From: Brevundimonas sp. G8
GTDB lineage: Bacteria; Pseudomonadota; Alphaproteobacteria; Caulobacterales; Caulobacteraceae
Direction of reading: 5' to 3'
Assembly: GCF_902506205.1 (NCBI RefSeq)
Contig: NZ_LR732816.1
Span: 782,864-843,875 of the forward strand
DNA: 61,012 bases
Below the pieces are notes generated by a model. The model saw nothing but the letters and a program-made list of their open reading frames with translations, had not been told where the DNA came from and made no database searches. This document shows positions 25,676 to 34,735 of this stretch, in pieces. Position 1 is the stretch's first letter. Every line of letters begins with the position of its first letter. A program made the position numbers and the translations under genes.

Positions 25676-26665
25676 ATGCTGGAGCGCCTGAACATCCTGA
25701 TCGCCGCTCGTCCCAGGACGGCCGAGGCGTGGCTGGCCCGCATGGCGCGGCCGGGCGCGGGCGCGCGCGAACAGGCCGGCCTGATAGCGTGGCTGGAGGC
25801 CGATCCCGACCATCTACGTCAGTACGAACAGGCCAAGGCCGACCAGGCGGCGCTGGAACCCTTGCGCAGCGCCTTCGCCGGCGATCTGGCGGCCCTGCGT
25901 CGCAGCGAGCGCAAGTCGATGACGCGCCGTCCACTGCTGGCGTCGGGTCTTGCCATGGCGGCCGTCGCCGCCGCCGTCGTCCTGGTCCCGATGCTGAAGG
26001 GCGCCGAACAGGGTCGGCTTTACGAGGCCGCGCCCGGCCGGATCACCGACATCGCCCTGGACGATGGGTCGCGGGTGACACTGGACGCCGGATCCGCCAT
26101 CCGCGTGAACCTGGGCGACGACGCGCGCCGTGCGACGCTGGAACGGGGCGCGGCCTATTTCGAGGTGGCCCACAACACCGCCCGTCCCTTCCAGGTCGCA
26201 GTCGGGGATCGTCGGGTGATCGTGACCGGAACGCGCTTCGTCACCGCCCTGACCGGCGACGGCGCGCAGATCTCGCTGTTGCAGGGGCGGGTCGCGGTCG
26301 GGACGCGCGACGCGACGGCCAAAGATGCGCTGGACGGCGCCCTGATGCTGTCGCCGGGCGAACGTGCGGACTTCCAGCCGGGCAAGCCGGGCATCCGCAA
26401 GATGGCCGCCGACGTCGAGATGGCGACGGCCTGGCGCAAGCGTCGCCTGGTGTTCCAGGATGCGCCCCTGTCGGCCGTGGTCGCCGCCGTCGCCCGTTAT
26501 TCGGACCATCCCCTGGTCCTGGCCGATCCTGCGCTCGGACGCACCCGCGTGACGGTGGTCCTGCCGCTTGAGGGCGAGGATGCGTTGGAAGACCGGATGG
26601 CGGCCCTGCTGCCGATCCGCATCGTACCGGACCGGGACGGCCGGCGGCTGATCCGCGCGGAGTGA
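25676..26665 (+). CDS. FecR-family anti-sigma factor
   Basis: 329 aa. The cytoplasmic N-terminal domain (about 1-80, AWLARMARPGAGAREQAGLI) matches the sigma-binding part of FecR proteins; a single membrane helix follows (about 87-105, LLASGLAMAAVAAAVVLVPM). The periplasmic FecR domain (TDIALDDGSRVTLDAGSAI, FEVAHNTARPFQVAVGDR, VTGTRF) and a C-terminal STN-like half complete it. AGAGGA lies 13 bases before the ATG, rather far. In this family FecR relays the signal from the receptor to the sigma factor. Confidence 0.93.
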   Translation: MLERLNILIAARPRTAEAWLARMARPGAGAREQAGLIAWLEADPDHLRQYEQAKADQAALEPLRSAFAGDLAALRRSERKSMTRRPLLASGLAMAAVAAAVVLVPMLKGAEQGRLYEAAPGRITDIALDDGSRVTLDAGSAIRVNLGDDARRATLERGAAYFEVAHNTARPFQVAVGDRRVIVTGTRFVTALTGDGAQISLLQGRVAVGTRDATAKDALDGALMLSPGERADFQPGKPGIRKMAADVEMATAWRKRRLVFQDAPLSAVVAAVARYSDHPLVLADPALGRTRVTVVLPLEGEDALEDRMAALLPIRIVPDRDGRRLIRAE

Positions 26666-26737
26666 GGCGGCCGTATCGCAGACCTGTCATGGGACTGCGC
26701 TAAGGGCTTCACGGAACATCTCCCCGAGGCTCGCTGT

Positions 26738-29728
26738 TTGAAACCGCCCGCTGCATCGCTGCCCGCCGGCGTGCGACGCAAGCCTCGGCGCGTCGTCTGC
26801 GGGGTTGCGACCGTCGCCGTGATGGCTGCCCTTGCCCAGCCGGCGCTGGCCCAGTCCGGGTCGCGCGTTCAGGCCTTCGACATCGCCGGCCAGGACGCCT
26901 CGTCCGCCCTGTTGCGCCTGTGCCTGGAGGCCGGGTGCGAACTGGCCTTCGTGCAACGTCCCGGCCGGGACGTGCGCACGCGCGCAGTCAACGGACGGAT
27001 GAGCTGGCGCGCCGCTCTGGCGCGGATGCTGGAAGGAACCGACCTGCGGTATCGCTTCGTCGGGTCGCGGGGCGTGCGCATCTGGGCCGTCGCTCCGCCA
27101 ATCCGACCGGCCGCGCCGCCCCCGCCCGAAACGACCGAACTGGAAGCGGTCGAGGTCGTCGGCCGCCTGTCGGACCGGATCGACGAGGCCTTGCGGCGCA
27201 AGCGTGACGCCGACGTCATCTCCGACGGCCTGTCGTCCGAGCGGATCGGCGACCTGCCGTCCGCCAATCTGGCCGAGGCGCTGCAAAGGGTGCCGGGCGT
27301 CGCCATCGAGCGCGAGGTCGGCGAGGGCCAGTTCGTCAGCGTGCGGGGTCTGGGGCCGCTGTTCCAGTCCGTGACCCTGAACGGCGCGCCCGTGGCCTTC
27401 AACGAGAACATCCGCAACTCGACGCAAAGCGGACGGCAGTTCCGGTTTCGCGCCCTGTCCGTCGATCTGCTGGCGGGCGCGCGCCTGACCAAGTCCGCGA
27501 CGGCGGACCTGACCGAGGGCGGCATCGGCTCTAACATCGACATCGAAACGGCCGGCGGGCTGGACGGCGATCCGTTCCTGACGGTGCGGCTTGGCGGCGA
27601 GACCACGACGCGCGACGGACGCATCAGCCCCGATCTGTCCATGGGCGGACGGTGGGTCTTATCGAGCGGTTCCGCCGGTCTTGTCGCGGGTCTGTCGCAG
27701 GAGCAGAGATCGGTCCGCTATGATCGGTTTCAGGTCATGCGCTATGGGGACATCGTCGTGGACGGCCGCACTCTGGCGGCGCCCAACGACCTGCGCACCA
27801 CGGTCGAAAGCGAGGATCGCCGCCGCCGCAGCGGTTTCGTCGGGGGGGACTGGCAGGTCTCGCCGGACCTTAGGCTCGATCTCGACGCCCTGGTCTCGAC
27901 CTTCGACAACGCCATCCGCGAGGACCGGCTGGTCTTCGGCCTGGGCGAGCGGTTGGCGACGCCGGGCGCGATCCAGCGGGTTCAGGACGGGGTCGTCACG
28001 GCGGGCCGGATCGCCGCCGGACGGATCGACAACAACACCGAGTTCTCGGACCAGTCGCACCTGAACGTCGCTGCCTCGCTGGGCGCCGAACTACGGCTCG
28101 GGAACTGGCGACTGACCCCACGCCTCAGCGTCTCCAGCGCGCACTCCGTGCTCGACACGCCGCTGGAGCGACTGTCGGCCCAGTCGCCGGAGGGCGTCGC
28201 CTACGTTTTCGATCTGAAGGGCGCCGCCGACGCGCGTCGGGCAGACCGGCTGACGACCGACTTCGATCTGTTGGATCCCTCCCGGCTGGTTCTGGCTCAG
28301 TTGAATATCAGGGCGGTCGAATCCCGCGACGAGGACGTGACCGCCGTCCTGGACGCCCGCCGGACCCTGGACCGAACCTTGGGCGGCCTTCGGCTTTCGT
28401 CCGTTCAGATGGGGGGGCAGTTCAGCACGCGCAGCCGTGACTATCAGCGCCGCGACCGACGCGCGGCCCTGCGCCCCGGCCAGGGCGACATCGCCGGCCT
28501 CTATGACGGCGTCACGCCGGGGGATGTGTTTTCCGACCTGATCGCTGCGCGCCCCGGGCCCTGGATCACGCCGGCGTTCGACCGGCTACGCGCCGCCTTC
28601 GTCCTGCCCGACGAACGCGACGACGTGGTCTTTCGGCCGGACGACCTGACGCCGACAGGCTCGGACCTGCAGAACTCCTACGGGGTCGAGGAGCGGGTTG
28701 CGTCGGCCTATGTCCGGGCGGACTTCGACGGGCGCGGGGGCGGCCTGTCCTATTTCGGCAACGCCGGGCTGCGGCTGGTCGGGACCCGCACCCATGTGGA
28801 CGGCGCGCGCATGGCCGGCGTCGGCGGCGTAGCGCAGGTCACGCCCCTGACCCACGACGGCGACAATGCCATCCTGCTGCCCAGCCTGAACCTGGCGTTC
28901 GACATCGCGGACGACGCCGTCGTGCGCCTGGCGGCGTCGCGCACGATCACCCGCCCGTCCCTGGCCGACCTGCGCGCCTCGACGGTGCCCGCCAGCGTCC
29001 TGGTCTCGGCCATCTACCAATACGGACAGGCGGCCGTCGACAGCCCCGAGCCGGGCGTGATCTTCAGCGGAATCGGCGGCAACCCCGAACTGACCCCCTA
29101 TGTCTCGACCAATCTGGACCTGTCCTATGAGGTCACCGGCCGCCGGACCAGTTTCAGCCTGGCCCTGTTCCATAAGACGATCCGCGACTTCATCCAGGCG
29201 ACCTGGGCCGTCGAGACCCTGACGTTCGAGACCCGAACCGGCGCGGCGGTCCAGGCGCCGGTGCTGATGTCGCGTCCACGCAATGTCGGCCGGGCCCGGA
29301 TCGACGGGCTGGAGGCGGGCCTGCACCACCGGCTGGGCGGCGGACTAGGCGTCTGGGCCAGCGCCACCTGGACCGACAGCCGCCTGGCGGACGGCGAGCG
29401 CCTGACCGGCGTGTCGGACCTCGCCTGGTCGATCAATCCCTACCTGGAACGCGGTCCCTTCGCGCTGAACCTGTCCTGGTCGTGGCGGTCCGCCTTCCGC
29501 TCCGAGGCCGACCTGCAGGGCGGCGGGGTGTCCGCCTTCATCGTCGGATCCGCAGGCTATCTGGACGCCCAGGCCACCTACCGGATCGACGCCCGCACCC
29601 GACTCTCCATCGCCGCCACCAACCTGACCGACACCCGCGACCTGGCCTACGAACGCACCCCCGCCCGCCTGCTCCAGATCGGCTCCGCCGGCCGACAGTT
29701 GTCCTTTGGGTTGGAGCTGAACTGGTAG
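26738..29728 (+). CDS. STN-domain TonB-dependent transducer receptor
   Basis: 996 aa from TTG 26738, with CGAGG about 9 bases upstream; no ATG fits before residue 29. After the signal peptide (ending ALAQ) comes an STN signalling domain (residues about 43-120, FDIAGQDASSALLRLCLEAG), then a TonB-box-like TTELEAVEVVGRLSD, a plug (ANLAEALQRVPGVAIERE) and a barrel ending LSFGLELNW. The STN domain touches FecR in the periplasm, so this is the sensor-transporter that switches on the upstream ECF sigma factor. Stop codon to tRNA 3' end is only 4 bases. Confidence 0.92.
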   Translation: MKPPAASLPAGVRRKPRRVVCGVATVAVMAALAQPALAQSGSRVQAFDIAGQDASSALLRLCLEAGCELAFVQRPGRDVRTRAVNGRMSWRAALARMLEGTDLRYRFVGSRGVRIWAVAPPIRPAAPPPPETTELEAVEVVGRLSDRIDEALRRKRDADVISDGLSSERIGDLPSANLAEALQRVPGVAIEREVGEGQFVSVRGLGPLFQSVTLNGAPVAFNENIRNSTQSGRQFRFRALSVDLLAGARLTKSATADLTEGGIGSNIDIETAGGLDGDPFLTVRLGGETTTRDGRISPDLSMGGRWVLSSGSAGLVAGLSQEQRSVRYDRFQVMRYGDIVVDGRTLAAPNDLRTTVESEDRRRRSGFVGGDWQVSPDLRLDLDALVSTFDNAIREDRLVFGLGERLATPGAIQRVQDGVVTAGRIAAGRIDNNTEFSDQSHLNVAASLGAELRLGNWRLTPRLSVSSAHSVLDTPLERLSAQSPEGVAYVFDLKGAADARRADRLTTDFDLLDPSRLVLAQLNIRAVESRDEDVTAVLDARRTLDRTLGGLRLSSVQMGGQFSTRSRDYQRRDRRAALRPGQGDIAGLYDGVTPGDVFSDLIAARPGPWITPAFDRLRAAFVLPDERDDVVFRPDDLTPTGSDLQNSYGVEERVASAYVRADFDGRGGGLSYFGNAGLRLVGTRTHVDGARMAGVGGVAQVTPLTHDGDNAILLPSLNLAFDIADDAVVRLAASRTITRPSLADLRASTVPASVLVSAIYQYGQAAVDSPEPGVIFSGIGGNPELTPYVSTNLDLSYEVTGRRTSFSLALFHKTIRDFIQATWAVETLTFETRTGAAVQAPVLMSRPRNVGRARIDGLEAGLHHRLGGGLGVWASATWTDSRLADGERLTGVSDLAWSINPYLERGPFALNLSWSWRSAFRSEADLQGGGVSAFIVGSAGYLDAQATYRIDARTRLSIAATNLTDTRDLAYERTPARLLQIGSAGRQLSFGLELNW

Positions 29729-29732
29729 GATT

Positions 29733-29809
29733 TGGCGACCCCGGAGGGACTCCAACCCCCGACCTCGGCTTTAGGAAAGCCTTGCTCTATGCAGCTGAGC
29801 TACGGGGCC
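29733..29809 (-). tRNA. tRNA-Arg (anticodon CCU)
   Basis: A 77-nt cloverleaf on the minus strand with encoded CCA (29733-29735). Acceptor stem GGCCCCG/CGGGGTC has one G-U; the D stem GCTC/GAGC is perfect; the anticodon loop TTCCTAA gives CCU (Arg). The 27-43 pair is an A-G mismatch. The D loop reads GC instead of GG at 18-19 and the T loop reads TTGGAGT instead of TTCxAxT, so position 19 is C and position 56 is G: the tertiary 19-56 pair is swapped but still complementary. Confidence 0.92.
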
Positions 29810-30027
29810 ACGGGGGTGACCTAGCGTCTTGGGGGGATTTGAAAAAGGGGGCAGCGCCGTTGGGGGCTAAAAAGTCTGCGGTTTGCGGTCGTGGGGAGTT
29901 GGAACGGGCTTGTGGTTAAGCCCCCTTAACCTACCAGATGTCGCGGTGAACAAAGGACGAATGGGGCGGTGTCGGCGATTCGGTCCTGATTCGTTTCACC
30001 CTTGTTCCGCAGCGCCAGGCTTGGCCG

Positions 30028-30486
30028 TTAACTCGCGGGCGGGACGTGGGCGGTCAGGGCGCGCAGGCCTTCCAACAGGCGTTCGGAATCGGCGGTGGCC
30101 TGGCCCTGATCGGCCAGGGTCAGGCGCAGGACGCGGACGTGGATCTCGATCGACGGCCAGGACCAGACGCCGGCGGCGCGCATCCTGTCGGCGATCTCGC
30201 ACAGGCTGAAGGCGGCCTCGAAGAAGGCGGGGACATCCAGATAGCCGGCCATGTCGACCATGGCGGAGGCAAAGGCGTAGATCTGGGTCGGGGCGTCCGC
30301 TGGGCGGCTGGCGCACAGGGCGTCGATGGCGTCGATATTGGTGGCCAACAGGTCGAAGACATGATCGCGCTGACCCTCCAGCGCCTGATTGGCGCGGGAC
30401 TCGGCCTCGACCACCAGCCGTCCGCCGGGACGGGCCATCTGACGCTGGAGCGAGGTGTGGACCTTGCGGATGGTGGGCTTGGTCAT
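30028..30486 (-). CDS. cheE: CheE chemotaxis-operon protein
   Basis: 152 aa, the last gene of the chemotaxis operon, 10 bases after the third CheY-like gene. It is soluble and helical (for example QIYAFASAMVDMAGYLDVPA) with no recognised catalytic motif. The assignment rests mainly on position: in Caulobacter crescentus the same terminal place is taken by cheE, whose product modulates chemotactic signalling. No terminator is obvious after it. Confidence 0.72.
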   Translation of the reverse strand: MTKPTIRKVHTSLQRQMARPGGRLVVEAESRANQALEGQRDHVFDLLATNIDAIDALCASRPADAPTQIYAFASAMVDMAGYLDVPAFFEAAFSLCEIADRMRAAGVWSWPSIEIHVRVLRLTLADQGQATADSERLLEGLRALTAHVPPAS

Positions 30487-30496
30487 CGAGCGCGGC

Positions 30497-31087
30497 TCAC
30501 AGACTGACCTTCATCGGTTTCATCAGCATATCGATGGCGTCCTGATCCATGTTTTCCTCGACGGCGGCGCCCAGTTCGCCCGACAAGTCGCTCTCGCGAC
30601 GACCATCTGCGCCGGCCGGGGGGCCATAGTTACGCACGCGGCGGTCGGGTCCGACGTAGCGTTCGGCCTCGACGAAATCGCGATCCTCTGCGCCCAGCCA
30701 GATGATGCGTTTCAGCAGCAGCGCCGGCGACAGGGGTTTGGCGACCATGAAGCTGGCGCCGCAGTCGCGACCCTGATGAACCTTGGCTTGGGACGCATGG
30801 CCCAGGATCATGATGACGGGCACATATCGGGCCGGCGTCGGGGCATCACGACGCAGCCAGCGCACGAACTCATAGCCGTCCATGTCGGGCATGATGCAGT
30901 CGATCAGGATCAGATCGACGGCGCGGCGGGCCAGGAGTTCCGTCGCGGCCTGGGCCGACGGGCACTTGATCTGTTCCTTGCAGCCAAAGCCCTGGACGAT
31001 GGAGCCCAGCATATCCAGCGACGTGGGCTGGTCGTCGATCAGCAGGACCGTGGTGTGCGCCAGATTGACCCGATCGCCCTTGGCCAT
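30497..31087 (-). CDS. CheY-like response regulator with C-terminal extension
   Basis: 196 aa. The receiver domain covers residues about 12-135 with D18, D19 and phosphoacceptor D63 (LILIDCIMPDMDG) and K in VAKPLS. A 60-aa tail rich in charged residues (YVGPDRRVRNYG) ends in DQDAIDMLMKPMKVSL. The tail has no DNA-binding fold. Its place between cheU and cheE corresponds to the third cheY of the Caulobacter operon. It is 4 bases from cheU. Confidence 0.88.
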   Translation of the reverse strand: MAKGDRVNLAHTTVLLIDDQPTSLDMLGSIVQGFGCKEQIKCPSAQAATELLARRAVDLILIDCIMPDMDGYEFVRWLRRDAPTPARYVPVIMILGHASQAKVHQGRDCGASFMVAKPLSPALLLKRIIWLGAEDRDFVEAERYVGPDRRVRNYGPPAGADGRRESDLSGELGAAVEENMDQDAIDMLMKPMKVSL

Positions 31088-31091
31088 GACA

Positions 31092-31436
31092 TCAAAACAG
31101 CATCAGGTCGCCGGCGTCGGCGGTGGACGCCGGGCGATGTTCACCGGCGGCGGGTCGCAGGCGGCCGGCCATGTCGGCCAGCGACAGTCGGCTGACGGCC
31201 TCGGACGGGCTGGCGCCACCGCCCAGCATGCGCAGGACGCCGGACAGAGCCTCCAGCCGCTGGGTCAGGGCGTCCAGGGCCTGGGCCTGGGTCAGGGCGT
31301 TGGGGCGTTCCTCGGGCGGGGCGCGGCGGACCAGGTCACTGACCAGGGCCTCGATCCCGTCGATGCCTTCGCGGACCAGCATCAGCTCGTCGGCGACGGC
31401 GGCCAGCAGGTCGGCATGTTCGGGAGGGGCGCTCAT
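31092..31436 (-). CDS. cheU: CheU chemotaxis-operon protein
   Basis: 114 aa starting at ATG 31436, 2 bases after the cheD stop. The sequence is helical, with probable coiled-coil stretches (LLAAVADELMLVREGIDGIE; ALTQRLEALSGVLRMLGGG), and ends in DLMLF. No enzyme motif is visible. The name is given from its position between cheD and the third cheY, as in the Caulobacter crescentus che cluster; biochemical role unknown. Confidence 0.7.
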   Translation of the reverse strand: MSAPPEHADLLAAVADELMLVREGIDGIEALVSDLVRRAPPEERPNALTQAQALDALTQRLEALSGVLRMLGGGASPSEAVSRLSLADMAGRLRPAAGEHRPASTADAGDLMLF

Positions 31437-31438
31437 GA

Positions 31439-31981
31439 TCAGAACAGTTCCAGCGCACCGGTATCGACCGGGGCGACGACGGGCACGGGCTTGGGCGCGA
31501 CGACATCCGTCACGGCGCGCTGCAGGGCGCGACCGGAAACGGGCCAGTAATGCAGGCGGCGTCCGCCATCGCCGCGCAGGCTGCCGCCCACGACCGGAAT
31601 GCCTTCGTCGCGCAGAAACTTCTCGGCGAAGTCGGCGTTGCTGCGGCCCACGTCGCGCAGGCTGTCGAACATGCGGCCGCCGCCGAACAGCTTGGCCTCC
31701 ATCCGCTCGCGACGCCCGCCCGCCTTGAGCATGTCGTTGATCAGAAGCTCCATCGCATAGGCGCCGTAACGACGCCCGGCGTCGGTCCCCGCCCCCGAGC
31801 CTTCCGGCAGCAGGAAATGGTTCATGCCGCCGACGCCCGCCAGCGGATCGCGCAGGCACATGGCGACGCAGGACCCCAGGATGGTGCTGAGCACGACGTT
31901 GGGATCGGACGTGATGTGGTGCTCGCCCTGACCGACGTGAACGCGTTTCTCCACGCTGTCCTTCAGGGCGGCGAAACTCAT
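31439..31981 (-). CDS. cheD: Chemoreceptor glutamine deamidase CheD
   Basis: 180 aa from ATG 31981, whose ATGA overlaps the stop of the second cheY gene. The catalytic pair is visible: Cys38 in [14 protein letters not shown] and His55 in GGMNHFLLP. CheD deamidates receptor glutamines and in some species stimulates CheC-type phosphatases. The C-terminal tail ([20 protein letters not shown]) is an unstructured extension. Length and motif order are normal for the family. Confidence 0.95.
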   Translation of the reverse strand: MSFAALKDSVEKRVHVGQGEHHITSDPNVVLSTILGSCVAMCLRDPLAGVGGMNHFLLPEGSGAGTDAGRRYGAYAMELLINDMLKAGGRRERMEAKLFGGGRMFDSLRDVGRSNADFAEKFLRDEGIPVVGGSLRGDGGRRLHYWPVSGRALQRAVTDVVAPKPVPVVAPVDTGALELF

Positions 31982-32367
31982 GTCAGGGGACCGAAGACGG
32001 CTTCCAGCTTGCCTTTGAGCTGAGCGACCGTGAACGGCTTGACCAGGTAGTTGTTGACGCCGAACTGCACCGCGCGCTGGACCAGTTCGCGGTCGGCGCG
32101 GCCGGTCAGCATGATGAAGGCGGTCTTGGACGTGGGCGGGTGGGCGCGCACGGCGCGCAGCAAGCCCAGCCCATCCAGGTTCGGCATGTTGTAGTCCGAG
32201 ATGATCAGGTGCGCGGGCTTGGAGATGATGTCGCGCAGCGCGATCTCGCCGTCGGCGGCCTCGCGGATCTCGCGGACGCCGAGCTGTTGCAGACTGGTGC
32301 GAACCAGCGAGCGCATCGTCATCTGATCGTCGACGACCAGGCAGTGGAGAGAGGCGGCGGCGGGCAT
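31978..32367 (-). CDS. CheY-like response regulator (second of the operon)
   Basis: 129 aa, a single receiver domain with D13, D14, phosphoacceptor D58 ([13 protein letters not shown]) and Lys in LVKPFT; no output domain. GGGAG precedes the ATG by about 9 bases, and the gene lies 15 bases after cheB. Its stop overlaps the cheD start. Single-domain regulators of this kind receive phosphate from CheA and act on the motor or as a phosphate sink. Confidence 0.93.
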   Translation of the reverse strand: MPAAASLHCLVVDDQMTMRSLVRTSLQQLGVREIREAADGEIALRDIISKPAHLIISDYNMPNLDGLGLLRAVRAHPPTSKTAFIMLTGRADRELVQRAVQFGVNNYLVKPFTVAQLKGKLEAVFGPLT

Positions 32368-32382
32368 AGATTACGCTCCCGG

Positions 32383-33420
32383 TTAGGCGACTGACCGCGC
32401 GGCCGGATCGGCGCACAGTTCTAGGATGGCTGGTGACAGGCGGTGCAGCGGCAACTGCCGCTCCACGGCGCCCAGTTCGAAGGCGGCCTTGGGCATGCCG
32501 TAGACGACGCAGGTGGCCTCGTCCTGGCCCAGGGTGCGGCCGCCGGCTTCGCGCATGGCCAGAAGGCCCTTGGCGCCGTCGCGGCCCATACCGGTCAGGA
32601 TGACGCCGGTCATCGGCCGCTTCAGGCGCACGATGGAATCGAACATCACGTCGACCGACGGGCGGTGACCATTGACCGGATCGCTGGCGACCAGTCGGCA
32701 GCGCGGCGACATGCCGGATGCGACCTCCAGATGGGTCGCGCCGCCGGGGGCCAGATAGATGTGGCCCGGCTTCAGCGGCGCGCCGTCCACGGCTTCGGTC
32801 ACCGTCGGAGCGCAGACGCGGTCCAGACGGGCGGCGAAGCTGGCGGTGAAGGTCGCCGGCATGTGCTGGGTAATGACCGTGGCGGGGCAGTTGGCGGGAA
32901 AGCCGCTGAGCACGGTCAGCAGGGCCTCGACCCCGCCGGTAGACGAGCCGATGGCCAGGATGTGATTGGGATCGGGACGATAGGCGCGCGGGGCCTCGGC
33001 GGCGGCCGGGGTGTCGCCACGGGCGCGGACGCGCGAGCGGGCGGCCGTCTTCACCTTGCCGATCAGGTCGTGGAAGGCGTCCACGCTGGCGACCGCCGGT
33101 TTGGCCACCGCGTCCACGGCGCCGATTTCCAGCGCGGCCAGGGTCACGTCGGTCCCGGCCGCCGTCAGGGTCGAGACCATGACCACCGGCATGGGCCGCA
33201 GCCGCATGATCTTTTCCAGGAACTCCAGCCCGTTCATGTTGGGCATCTCTACGTCAAGTGTCAGGACGTCGGGGTTCAGAGCCTTGATCGCGGCGCGCGC
33301 CTCGATGGGATCGGCGGCGGTGCCGACGACCTCGATCTCGGGGTCCGACTTCAGCGCGGCCGAGATCAGCCCGCGCATGGTCAGGCTGTCGTCGACGACC
33401 AGGACGCGAACGGGGCTCAT
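32383..33420 (-). CDS. cheB: Protein-glutamate methylesterase CheB
   Basis: 345 aa from ATG 33420, overlapping the cheR stop by 4 bases. An N-terminal receiver ([18 protein letters not shown]; phosphoacceptor in [11 protein letters not shown]) is followed by a linker and the methylesterase domain with the catalytic triad motifs [11 protein letters not shown] (Ser), [14 protein letters not shown] (His) and [11 protein letters not shown] (Asp). It removes receptor methyl groups when phosphorylated by CheA. Confidence 0.97.
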   Translation of the reverse strand: MSPVRVLVVDDSLTMRGLISAALKSDPEIEVVGTAADPIEARAAIKALNPDVLTLDVEMPNMNGLEFLEKIMRLRPMPVVMVSTLTAAGTDVTLAALEIGAVDAVAKPAVASVDAFHDLIGKVKTAARSRVRARGDTPAAAEAPRAYRPDPNHILAIGSSTGGVEALLTVLSGFPANCPATVITQHMPATFTASFAARLDRVCAPTVTEAVDGAPLKPGHIYLAPGGATHLEVASGMSPRCRLVASDPVNGHRPSVDVMFDSIVRLKRPMTGVILTGMGRDGAKGLLAMREAGGRTLGQDEATCVVYGMPKAAFELGAVERQLPLHRLSPAILELCADPAARSVA

Positions 33421-34280
33421 GCCGGACCGCCCAGGCGATAGGTCGTCAGGCCGGCGGTCTGAAGCTGGCTGGTGGCGCCGCCCGAAACGCGCTCGGAATG
33501 GCCGATATAGAGGGTCGCGCCGGGGTTCATCAGCGGGGTGAACCGCTTCCACACCCGCTCCTGGGTCGCGTCGTCGAAATAGATCACGACGTTGCGGCAG
33601 AAGATGACGTCGAACTTGCCCTTCATCGGCCAGTCGCCAATCAGGTTCAGTTCCTTGAAGCTGACCAGACGCTTCAGCTGTTGGCCCGCCGTCCAGTTAC
33701 CGCGGTCGGCGCGGTCGAAATATTTGCGCCACAGGGTGACGGGCGCCGGCTCCAGCGCCTCTTCGGAATAGGTGCCGTCGTGGCCTTGCGCGACCATGTT
33801 GGGATCGATGTCGGTGGCCAGGATCCGCACGTCCAGGTCCGCCGCATCGGGCAGGACCGACAGGATCGTCAGGGCCATCGAATAGGGTTCCTGCCCGTTC
33901 GAACAGGCGGCCGACCACAGGCGGACCCGGCCCCCGGCGCGCGCACGGGCGACCAGTTCGGGCATGACCCGATCGCGCAGGTCGTCGAAATGGTGGGGCT
34001 CGCGATAGAAGCGGGTGACGTTGGTCGTCAGGGCCGCCGTCATCTTCTGACGCTCGTCCACCCCGTCCACGCCCTCGACCAGGGCGCAGTAGTCGCGGAA
34101 GCTGGTGAGGCCCAGGGTGCGCAGACGCTTGGCCAGGCGCGAATAAACCAGCGCGGCCTTGCCCTCGTTCAGCGCTATGCCGGCATGGGCGTGCAGCATT
34201 TCGGCGATGTGGCGGAAATCATCGGCGGTGAAGACGAACTCGCCCTCGACGATGGATCCCCGACCGGCGGCGGCGGTCAT
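33417..34280 (-). CDS. cheR: Chemotaxis protein methyltransferase CheR
   Basis: 287 aa with the N-terminal helical domain and the C-terminal SAM-binding domain: [33 protein letters not shown] (motif I), [11 protein letters not shown], and [13 protein letters not shown]. It methylates glutamates of the MCP encoded at the head of the operon, whose WxxF tail is the usual docking site for CheR. Start overlaps the cheW stop (ATGA). Confidence 0.97.
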   Translation of the reverse strand: MTAAAGRGSIVEGEFVFTADDFRHIAEMLHAHAGIALNEGKAALVYSRLAKRLRTLGLTSFRDYCALVEGVDGVDERQKMTAALTTNVTRFYREPHHFDDLRDRVMPELVARARAGGRVRLWSAACSNGQEPYSMALTILSVLPDAADLDVRILATDIDPNMVAQGHDGTYSEEALEPAPVTLWRKYFDRADRGNWTAGQQLKRLVSFKELNLIGDWPMKGKFDVIFCRNVVIYFDDATQERVWKRFTPLMNPGATLYIGHSERVSGGATSQLQTAGLTTYRLGGPA

Positions 34281-34732
34281 GCGGCTTCGGCTTCGACTTG
34301 AGGCAGGATGTAATCCAGTTCGATCAGGCTGATCATGCGGCCGTCGATCGAGAAGATGCCTTTGACGAAAGTCTTCACCTGGTCGCTGGCCACGTCGGGC
34401 GTCGCCTGCACCGAGGCCTCGCTCATCTGCAGGATGTCGGACACGGCGTCGACCAGCAGCCCCACCATCCGGCCGCCGATGTGGGCGACCATGATGACGT
34501 GCCGGGCCGTCGGTTCCGACGTCGTCAGACCGAAGCGGGCGCCCAGGTCGATGATCGGCAGGACGGTGCCGCGCAGGTTGATGACGCCCTTCATGTAGCC
34601 CGGCGAACGCGGCAGAGGCGTCGCGGGCGTCCAGCCGCGGATTTCACGCACCGACATGATGTCGACGCAGAATTCCTGACTGCCGATGCGGAAGGCGATG
34701 AGTTCGCGCTGGGGATCTTTGGCTTCGGTCAT
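34277..34732 (-). CDS. cheW: Chemotaxis coupling protein CheW
   Basis: 151 aa, a complete CheW SH3-like barrel pair: [20 protein letters not shown], then [20 protein letters not shown] and [11 protein letters not shown]. It bridges the MCP and CheA in the receptor array. It lies 3 bases after cheA and overlaps cheR, so translation is coupled. Confidence 0.97.
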   Translation of the reverse strand: MTEAKDPQRELIAFRIGSQEFCVDIMSVREIRGWTPATPLPRSPGYMKGVINLRGTVLPIIDLGARFGLTTSEPTARHVIMVAHIGGRMVGLLVDAVSDILQMSEASVQATPDVASDQVKTFVKGIFSIDGRMISLIELDYILPQVEAEAA

Positions 34733-34735
34733 GGT

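Noticed and set aside
29907..29925. GGGCTT/AAGCCC hairpin between the tRNA and cheE as a terminator
   Set aside because: Only 6 bp and no T run on either strand.
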